Notes under the pieces: generated by a model
Seen by the model: the letters and a program-made list of their open reading frames with translations, nothing else
Told to the model about the DNA's origin: nothing
The model's database searches: none
Program-made: the position numbers and the translations under genes
Shown: piece by piece, positions 1 to 4,836 of the stretch
Numbering within the stretch: the first letter of the stretch is position 1
How the letters are laid out: every line of letters begins with the position of its first letter
Origin: Gammaproteobacteria bacterium
GTDB lineage: Bacteria; Pseudomonadota; Gammaproteobacteria; Pseudomonadales; Oleiphilaceae
Direction of reading: 5' to 3'
DNA: 5,915 nucleotides
NCBI GenBank assembly: GCA_003695085.1
Contig: RFIV01000199.1
Location: forward strand, 1-5,915

Positions 1-1033
1 GGTCATCCGCCTGATGGGCAACAAGGTCTCCGCCATCGAGGCCATGAAGAAAGCCGGCGTGCCGACGGTACCCGGTTCGGATGGCCCGGTGACCAAGGAC
101 GTCAAGAAGACCCTCGAAACCGCCCGACGCATTGGCTACCCGGTCATCATCAAGGCCGCATCCGGAGGGGGTGGACGTGGCATGCAGGTGGTGCATACAG
201 AAGCCGCCCTGCTCAATGCCATTCAGGTGACGCAGTCCGAAGCCAAGGCCGCCTTCGGCGACCCGACCGTCTACCTGGAGAAGTTTCTCGAGCATCCGCG
301 CCACGTGGAAGTCCAGGTCCTGGCCGATGATCATGGCAACGTCATTCACATCGGTGACCGGGACTGCTCGCTGCAGCGCCGCCACCAGAAAGTGCTGGAA
401 GAAGCCCCCGCCCCCAAGGTGGATGAAGCCGCCCGCCAGAAGGTACTGGAAGCCTGCGTCAACGCCTGCAAGGCCATCGGCTACAGCGGCGCCGGCACCT
501 TCGAGTTCCTCTATCAGGACGGCCAGTATTATTTCATCGAGATGAACACCCGCGTGCAGGTGGAGCACCCGGTATCGGAGATGATCTCCGGCGTCGATAT
601 CGTCAAGGAGCAATTGCTGATCGCGTCGGGTGAACCACTCTCCGTCCGCCAGGAAGACATCGTGTTCCGTGGGCACGCCATCGAATGCCGCATCAACGCC
701 GAGCACCCCATCAAGTTCACGCCGCACCCCGGCACCATTACCCACTACCATCCGCCCGGCGGCTTTGGCGTGCGGGTAGACTCCCACCTGTACAGTGGCT
801 ACACTGTGCCGCCGTATTACGACTCCCTGATTGCCAAGGTGATCTGTTGGGGGGAAGACCGGGCCTCGGCCCTGCGGCGGATGAAGGTGGCACTGAACGA
901 GATGCTGGTTGAAGGCATCACCACCAACATTGCCCTGCATCGCCGACTGGTCCGGGACGGGAACGTCAAGAACGTGGACTTTACCATCCACTACCTTGAA
1001 AAACTCATCAAGGATCTGGAAGCATCAATTTGA
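1..1033 (+). CDS. accC: Biotin carboxylase subunit of acetyl-CoA carboxylase (5'-truncated by window edge)
   Basis: AccC carboxylates biotin on AccB using ATP and bicarbonate, the first half-reaction of acetyl-CoA carboxylase in the cytosol, supplying malonyl-CoA for fatty acids. The reading frame is open from base 2 and ends at TGA 1031-1033, giving about 343 residues. By recalled alignment to E. coli AccC (449 aa) roughly the first 108 residues lie outside the window, and the match runs without indels to a C-terminus about two residues longer. Visible parts are the ATP-grasp glycine loop SGGGGRGM and, in E. coli numbering, Lys116, Lys159, His209, Lys238, Glu276, Glu288, Asn290, Arg292, Glu296 and Arg338, all present, so the enzyme should be active. 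The internal ATG at 14 is not the real start, because the frame continues upstream in conserved sequence (VIRLM). accB is expected just outside the left edge. Its stop overlaps the prmA start. Identification is very secure against other biotin-dependent carboxylases because of the close match. Confidence 0.97.
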   Translation, partial: VIRLMGNKVSAIEAMKKAGVPTVPGSDGPVTKDVKKTLETARRIGYPVIIKAASGGGGRGMQVVHTEAALLNAIQVTQSEAKAAFGDPTVYLEKFLEHPRHVEVQVLADDHGNVIHIGDRDCSLQRRHQKVLEEAPAPKVDEAARQKVLEACVNACKAIGYSGAGTFEFLYQDGQYYFIEMNTRVQVEHPVSEMISGVDIVKEQLLIASGEPLSVRQEDIVFRGHAIECRINAEHPIKFTPHPGTITHYHPPGGFGVRVDSHLYSGYTVPPYYDSLIAKVICWGEDRASALRRMKVALNEMLVEGITTNIALHRRLVRDGNVKNVDFTIHYLEKLIKDLEASI

Positions 1034-1902
1034 GCTGGCTGCAAGTCACCGCCCGCACCGTCCGTGACGACGCCGAGTCCGTCATGGAGTGCATGGAATC
1101 ACTCGAAGCCCTGTCCGTGACCTTTGCTGACGGGGCCGATGACCCCGTCCTGGAGCCCGCCCCGGGCGAGACACCGTTGTGGCAAGACACCCAGGTCATC
1201 GGCCTCTGGGAAGCGGATGCTGACCGCGAAGCCATCCAGGCCGGCTTGCAGGACCACCCGGCCGTTCAGTCGTTGCATGTCGAAATTCTGGAAGACCGGG
1301 ACTGGGAGCGCGAGTGGATGACCCACTTCGAGCCCATGCAGTTCGGTCATCGGCTGTGGATCGTCCCGAGCTGGACCGACGCACCCGACCCCGATGCCGT
1401 GAACATCCTGCTTGACCCCGGACTGGCCTTCGGCACCGGCACCCACCCGACCACCGCCCTGTGCCTGGAGTGGCTGGACAGCCAGCCGATTGAAGGCCGG
1501 CAGATCACGGACTACGGGTGCGGATCGGGTATTCTCGCCATCGCCGCCCTGCGTCTGGGCGCTGCCAGAGCGCTTGGGGTGGACATTGATCCCCAGGCAC
1601 TGGAAGCCAGCCGGGACAACGCGGAAAAGAATGCCGTGAGCGACCGTCTGGACGTGTTTCTGCCTGAGCAGATGCCCGAACATCAGAGTGACGTCGTGGT
1701 CGCGAACATACTGGCAGGCCCCCTGGCTCAACTCTCGGGCACCATCCTGAGCTGCCTGAAACCGGGCGGGCGCATTGCCCTCTCCGGTATTCTGGAAGAT
1801 CAGGCGGAACCGGTCATGCAGGCCTATCGCCACCGCATCGACTGGGACACACCGGTCACCCAGGAAGGCTGGGTGCTGCTGACCGGCGTATCCAGCGCCT
1901 GA
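1030..1902 (+). CDS. prmA: Ribosomal protein L11 methyltransferase
   Basis: PrmA transfers methyl groups from S-adenosylmethionine to amino groups of ribosomal protein L11 in the cytosol; loss is well tolerated in E. coli. The 290-residue product is close to the E. coli length (293 aa) and aligns from its first residues (MSWLQ versus MPWIQ), which supports the TTG start at 1030. An N-terminal L11-recognition domain (about 1-95) leads through the conserved DWEREWM segment (91-97) into a Rossmann methyltransferase domain. Family signatures are LDPGLAFGTGTHPTT (128-142), SAM-binding motif I D161-x-G-C-G-S-G167, the acidic DID after the second strand, and NILAGPL (226-232). The TTG start shares four bases (TTGA) with the accC stop, and a purine-rich AAGGAT/TGGAA stretch lies just upstream inside accC, so translation is probably coupled to accC. 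Unlike E. coli, panF and yhdT do not separate accC from prmA. Confidence 0.95.
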   Translation: MSWLQVTARTVRDDAESVMECMESLEALSVTFADGADDPVLEPAPGETPLWQDTQVIGLWEADADREAIQAGLQDHPAVQSLHVEILEDRDWEREWMTHFEPMQFGHRLWIVPSWTDAPDPDAVNILLDPGLAFGTGTHPTTALCLEWLDSQPIEGRQITDYGCGSGILAIAALRLGAARALGVDIDPQALEASRDNAEKNAVSDRLDVFLPEQMPEHQSDVVVANILAGPLAQLSGTILSCLKPGGRIALSGILEDQAEPVMQAYRHRIDWDTPVTQEGWVLLTGVSSA

Positions 1903-1947
1903 AACGCCGCATGAAGAGCCCTGCAATTTCTGCCGACTCCGCTAAAC

Positions 1948-1974
1948 TTGTGAGAGACCTCAATACGTTATAGA
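1948..1974 (+). promoter_or_regulatory. Possible weak sigma-70 promoter for the DUF3426 gene
   Basis: The 102-bp gap between prmA and the next gene is less GC-rich than its surroundings and contains TTGTGA (1948-1953) and TATAGA (1969-1974). The spacer is only 15 bp, shorter than the preferred 16-18, so this is a tentative call. A rival -10 is TAAACT at 1943-1948 with CTGCAA at 1921-1926. No convincing rho-independent terminator is visible between prmA and this point, so readthrough from accC-prmA is equally possible. Confidence 0.22.
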
Positions 1975-1992
1975 GTGCTCTGGTTGCTGACC

Positions 1993-1998
1993 AAGGAG
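1993..1998 (+). promoter_or_regulatory. Strong Shine-Dalgarno that fixes a GTG start
   Basis: AAGGAG lies six bases before GTG at 2005. An in-frame TGA at 1999-2001 excludes any longer N-terminus, and the zinc-ribbon cysteines begin at residue 5, so GTG 2005 is the only start that keeps the whole domain. A small stem TGGT/ACCA (1981-1984 with 1990-1993) touches its left edge but is too short to judge. Confidence 0.8.
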
Positions 1999-2004
1999 TG
2001 AGAC

Positions 2005-3354
2005 GTGCTGACCCGCTGCCCGCATTGCCAGGCCCGATTCAAGGTAACTGAAGTCCAGCTCAGTGCAGCCGGGGGCAAGGTACGGTGCGGCAACTGCATG
2101 CAGGTCTTCAACGCCAGGGAGCACCTCATGCCCGCGCCCGCAACTCGACCTGCGGTGCGCACAGGCTCAGCCGCACCACGGGTAGCGGCCACTTCCACCA
2201 AGGCTCAGGATGACAACCGCACCGTCGTGCGCCCCTCGGCTGCGCGATCGGCCGGCGCCCCTCAGGGGGGCCAGCCGGCCCGCCCGACCACACCCGCTCA
2301 GCCCTCACCGCCCAAGGATCGGCCCGCCCCCGTGGCCCCACCTGCCGATCCGCTCACGGCCGCCCTGCATGAAGCCAGTGAAAACAGCGATGACGAGGAT
2401 CTGGATGACCTGATCTTTCAGGACAATCCGGAAGAGGACAAGGAGGAGGAAGGCTATTCCGGCAATGCACTGGTCAACGAAACCGATCTGAGTGAAGAGC
2501 TTCGGGCACTGGATGCCGGTGGCAAGCGCCCGGTGGAAAGCTTCATTGAAGAGGTGGAAGGCGAGGACGACACCGACGCATCGGGCAGTGATGATGAAAG
2601 CTGGGCCGAAGAGATGCTCAGAGAGCTGGAAGGCACCCCCACTGGCAAGCCCAGGGTGGACCCGCGCGCGCCCCAACCGATCATGACCGCGGAAGACCTG
2701 GAAGTTGCCCCGGCCGAACCACCCGCGACGTTTAACCGTGCCGAAGCGCCCGCTCAGGCCCGACATGTGGAGCCCCCGCCTGTCAGCCCGCTGAGCGAGG
2801 ATGCACTCATGCAGCTGAGGCATGCTCACCTGCAGGAAGATGAAGATGAGGTCGCCGGCCGACAGTGGATCTGGGGCCTCGGCGCCCTGCTGCTGGTGCT
2901 GACCCTGCTGGCGCAACTGGCCTGGCTGCACTTCGACCGCTTGGCGCGCTTCGATCAGCTGCGCCCCATCTACGCCCAGGCCTGCAACCTGATCGGCTGC
3001 GAGCTCCCCCCCCTGCTGGACCTGAAGCAGATCCACAACCGAAATCTGGCCGTGCGCAACCATCCCACGGTACAGAATGCCCTGATTGTCGACGCCATCA
3101 TCATCAACAACGCAAGCTTTGACCAACCGTTTCCCAACATCTCGCTGGCCTTCAAGGACATCAACGACCGGGTGATTGCCTACCGTGTCTTCTCGCCGGA
3201 AGAGTACCTGGCCGGTGAAGCGCTGGACATGAAAGCCATGCCGAGTCGCACACCGATCCATATCGCGCTGGAGATTCTGCACCCGGGCAAGCAGGCGGTG
3301 AATTACGAACTCAACTTCCACCCGGCCACCTACAACGCTCCGGCGAGCGGCTAA
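2005..3354 (+). CDS. Zinc-ribbon, single-pass membrane protein with C-terminal DUF3426 domain (function unknown)
   Basis: A 449-residue protein of unknown function. Residues 1-36 form an MJ0042-type zinc ribbon with Cys5-x2-Cys8 and Cys28-x2-Cys31. Residues about 45-122 are rich in Pro, Ala, Arg and Thr and look disordered. Residues about 126-210 are strongly acidic with two Asp/Glu clusters (126-150 and 182-210), and another short cluster lies just before the membrane. One hydrophobic helix spans about 288-308 (WIWGLGALLLVLTLLAQLAWL), followed by a roughly 140-residue DUF3426-like domain with Cys327-x4-Cys332 shortly after the helix and the segment NRNLAVRNHPTVQNALIVDA. There is no N-terminal signal peptide. 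Topology inferred: ribbon and linker in the cytosol, DUF3426 domain in the periplasm. Proteins of this architecture are familiar between prmA and dusB/fis in Pseudomonas-like genomes but absent there in E. coli. Zinc binding and topology are inferences; partners are unknown. GTG start, strong Shine-Dalgarno, TAA stop. Confident as a gene and in domain type. Confidence 0.88.
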   Translation: MLTRCPHCQARFKVTEVQLSAAGGKVRCGNCMQVFNAREHLMPAPATRPAVRTGSAAPRVAATSTKAQDDNRTVVRPSAARSAGAPQGGQPARPTTPAQPSPPKDRPAPVAPPADPLTAALHEASENSDDEDLDDLIFQDNPEEDKEEEGYSGNALVNETDLSEELRALDAGGKRPVESFIEEVEGEDDTDASGSDDESWAEEMLRELEGTPTGKPRVDPRAPQPIMTAEDLEVAPAEPPATFNRAEAPAQARHVEPPPVSPLSEDALMQLRHAHLQEDEDEVAGRQWIWGLGALLLVLTLLAQLAWLHFDRLARFDQLRPIYAQACNLIGCELPPLLDLKQIHNRNLAVRNHPTVQNALIVDAIIINNASFDQPFPNISLAFKDINDRVIAYRVFSPEEYLAGEALDMKAMPSRTPIHIALEILHPGKQAVNYELNFHPATYNAPASG

Positions 3355-3383
3355 AAAACATACGTTTTTCGAAATTTCAAGTC

Positions 3384-3412
3384 TTTTCCCGAGGGGGGCA
3401 ACTGAGTATTAT
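3384..3412 (+). promoter_or_regulatory. Candidate dusB-fis operon promoter
   Basis: The gap before dusB has a good -10 box, TATTAT (3407-3412, within TATTATATG), with a poor -35, TTTTCC (3384-3389), at 17-bp spacing. Upstream, 3354-3378 is A/T-rich (A6 and T5 runs, GAAATTTC) and could serve as an UP element or Fis-binding region. Downstream comes GCTCCCCC, a C-rich start region near the expected transcription start (about 3418-3420). A weak -35 with a strong -10 and a GC-rich start region is also the known design of the E. coli dusB-fis promoter, which is growth-phase and ppGpp controlled and starts with CTP. Function here is inferred by analogy. GTTTTTCGAAATTTC at 3364-3378 keeps the outer G and C of a Fis site but has CG in its core, so it is only a weak candidate autoregulatory site. 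Confidence 0.5.
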
Positions 3413-3423
3413 ATGCTCCCCCT
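3392..3423. repeat. Imperfect inverted repeat surrounding the -10 box
   Basis: AGGGGGGCA (3392-3400) is the reverse complement of TGCTCCCCCT (3414-3423) apart from one extra base in the right arm. The arms enclose 13 bases that include the TATTAT -10 box. The pairing is directly readable. Whether it is an operator, an RNA hairpin in readthrough transcripts, or a by-product of homopolymer runs is unknown. Confidence 0.35.
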
Positions 3424-3444
3424 TACGCGGGGCGTGCACTTTTT
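3414..3444 (+). terminator. Weak terminator/attenuator-like hairpin upstream of dusB
   Basis: CCCC (3419-3422) pairs with GGGG (3429-3432) around loop TTACGC. After a mismatch, a U-G wobble and a bulge, TGC (3414-3416) pairs with GCA (3436-3438), and five T residues follow at 3440-3444. It could end readthrough transcription from the DUF3426 gene, which has no other visible terminator. Transcripts starting at the proposed promoter would contain only the four-base core, so they should escape it. The stem is short and interrupted; the call is tentative. Confidence 0.25.
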
Positions 3445-3465
3445 AACCAACCGGACAGGCGCCTG

Positions 3466-4467
3466 ATGCAGATCGGACCCTACGCATTGCCCAACGCGCT
3501 GTTCCTGGCCCCCATGGCTGGTGTAACAGACCGCCCCTTCAGGCAACTGTGCCGGAAGCTGGGTGCGGGCATGGCCGTATCTGAAATGATGGCAGCCAAT
3601 CCCGACCTTCGTCATACCCGCAAGTCACAATTGCGTGGCAATCATGAAGGTGAGCCGGGGCCCATCTCCGTCCAGATCGCAGGCGGAGATCCGGAGATGA
3701 TGGCTGAAGCCGCCCGTTACAACGTATCGCAGGGCGCACAGATCATCGATATCAACATGGGATGCCCGGCCAAGAAAGTGTGCAACAAGGCGGCCGGATC
3801 GGCCCTGCTGAAAGATGAGCCGCTGGTACGGGCCATTCTCGAAGCAGTTGTGGCCGCCGTGGAGGTGCCCGTAACGCTCAAGATACGTACGGGTTGGGAT
3901 CCGGCACACCGCAACGGTGTCACCATTGCCCGCATGGCGGAAGACGTCGGCATTCAGGCACTGGCCGTGCATGGCCGCACGCGCGCCTGCCTGTACAAGG
4001 GCAACGCCGAGTACGACACGATCGCCCGGATCGTGGAGGCTGTCTCCATACCGGTGATTGCCAACGGGGACATCACCAACCCTGAAAAGGCCCGCCAGGT
4101 GCTGGATCGTACCGGTGCAGCGGGCCTGATGATCGGCCGCGCGGCTCAGGGGCGCCCGTGGATTTTCAGGGAAATCGACCACTACCTGAAAACCGGCGCG
4201 CATCTGCCCCCGCCCACGCTTGAGGAAGTGGCCGAGATTCTGACCGGGCATATCCGTGCCCTGCACGCGTTTTATGGCGACTACGCTGGAACCCGTATCG
4301 CCCGCAAACACACCGGCTGGTATCTGCAGACACTGCCGCTGCCGCCGGAGCAACTCAGGGAGTTCAGACAACGGTTTAACTTACTGGAAGATGCCGGCGC
4401 TCAGATCGAGGCGCTGCACACGCTGTTCAGGCATCTTTCGCGCGAAGGAGAGGTAATCGCCGCATGA
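3466..4467 (+). CDS. dusB: tRNA dihydrouridine synthase B
   Basis: DusB is a flavin (FMN)-dependent, NADPH-using enzyme that reduces uridine to dihydrouridine in the tRNA D-loop; E. coli DusB acts at U17. The product is 333 residues, close to E. coli DusB (321 aa). It shows the TIM-barrel Dus signatures in order: APMAGVTDRPF (15-25), the active-site loop NMGCPAKKV (97-105) with catalytic Cys100, TLKIRTGW with Lys139, HGRTR with His169, IANGDI (198-203), and the phosphate-binding IGRAAQGRPW after Gly224-Arg225. A C-terminal helical tRNA-binding domain follows, containing RIARKHTGWYLQ. The ATG start aligns with the E. coli start (MQIG versus MRIG), with a modest AGG (3457-3459) six bases ahead. 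The gene is the first of a two-gene unit with fis, whose start it overlaps. The subtype is DusB rather than DusA or DusC, by residue match and by linkage to fis. Confidence 0.95.
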   Translation: MQIGPYALPNALFLAPMAGVTDRPFRQLCRKLGAGMAVSEMMAANPDLRHTRKSQLRGNHEGEPGPISVQIAGGDPEMMAEAARYNVSQGAQIIDINMGCPAKKVCNKAAGSALLKDEPLVRAILEAVVAAVEVPVTLKIRTGWDPAHRNGVTIARMAEDVGIQALAVHGRTRACLYKGNAEYDTIARIVEAVSIPVIANGDITNPEKARQVLDRTGAAGLMIGRAAQGRPWIFREIDHYLKTGAHLPPPTLEEVAEILTGHIRALHAFYGDYAGTRIARKHTGWYLQTLPLPPEQLREFRQRFNLLEDAGAQIEALHTLFRHLSREGEVIAA

Positions 4468-4757
4468 CAACAGAAACACTTGCCAACGACGCCCCGAAGG
4501 GCCTCTACGTCAACCAGGAGGCCACCCGCACCATGACGCTGCGAGACAGCGTGGATCAGGCCATGGCCAACTATTTTGCCCAGCTTGACGGCGCACCGGT
4601 TTCAGACGTCTACCAACTGGTACTGTCTGAAGTGGAAGCACCGCTGCTGGAACAGGTGATGAAGTACACCCGCAACAACCAGACCAAGGCCTCCGAGCTG
4701 CTCGGTCTGAACCGGGGCACGCTGCGCAAGAAGCTCAAGCAGTACGGTCTGCTGTAA
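4464..4757 (+). CDS. fis: DNA-binding protein Fis (nucleoid-associated factor)
   Basis: Fis is a small homodimeric nucleoid protein that bends DNA, activates rRNA and tRNA promoters in fast growth and aids site-specific inversion and phage recombination. The product has 97 residues versus 98 in E. coli. The N-terminal 25 residues diverge, as is usual for the flexible beta-hairpin arm. From LRDSV (26-30) on, the match is close: YFAQLDG (37-43), the dimer helices, and the C-terminal helix-turn-helix (about 72-95) with NRGTLRKKLKQYG. DNA-contact residues known from E. coli are kept (Asn72, Thr74, Asn83, Arg84, Thr86, Lys89), except that E. coli Arg76 is replaced by Lys75, a conservative change. 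The ATG overlaps the dusB stop as ATGA. A good Shine-Dalgarno run, AAGGAGAGG (4445-4453), lies inside dusB, so fis can be translated strongly even though it is coupled. No separate promoter is visible. Confidence 0.97.
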   Translation: MTTETLANDAPKGLYVNQEATRTMTLRDSVDQAMANYFAQLDGAPVSDVYQLVLSEVEAPLLEQVMKYTRNNQTKASELLGLNRGTLRKKLKQYGLL

Positions 4758-4767
4758 CCGAATGATC

Positions 4768-4792
4768 AAGAGGGCGCCTGCGCCCTCTTTTT
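4768..4792 (+). terminator. Rho-independent terminator of the dusB-fis operon
   Basis: AAGAGGGCG (4768-4776) and CGCCCTCTT (4781-4789) form a perfect nine-base-pair stem with a four-base loop CCTG, ending in a T run (4788-4792). It starts 10 bases after the fis stop codon. Because the stem begins with AAGAG it is only partly bidirectional, and no gene converges from the right. Confidence 0.93.
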
Positions 4793-4836
4793 GTTTCTGA
4801 TCCTCAGGCAAACACAACTGGCAACGACGAGAACCC

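Noticed and set aside
1099..1926. Minus-strand open frame of 275 codons opposite prmA
   Set aside because: It mirrors the well-identified prmA codons, with no family resemblance and no ribosome site I can support.
2305..3321. Long open frame of 338 codons on the minus strand, opposite the DUF3426 gene
   Set aside because: It lies wholly antisense to a gene with clear domains and a strong ribosome site. Its translation is low-complexity with no recognisable domain; long antisense frames are common in GC-rich DNA.
3354..3369. AAAAAC/GTTTTT inverted repeat after the DUF3426 stop as a terminator
   Set aside because: The six-base stem is almost all A-T pairs with a four-base loop, too weak for intrinsic termination. 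It fits better as part of the A/T-rich region upstream of the dusB-fis promoter.
3625..4371. Minus-strand open frame of 248 codons opposite dusB
   Set aside because: Antisense to highly conserved DusB motifs; its product shows no recognisable motif.
4806..4821. Possible PurR operator before purH
   Set aside because: Only the left half (AGGCAAAC) resembles the E. coli PurR consensus; the right half lacks the expected central CG and TT, so it is not a supported operator.
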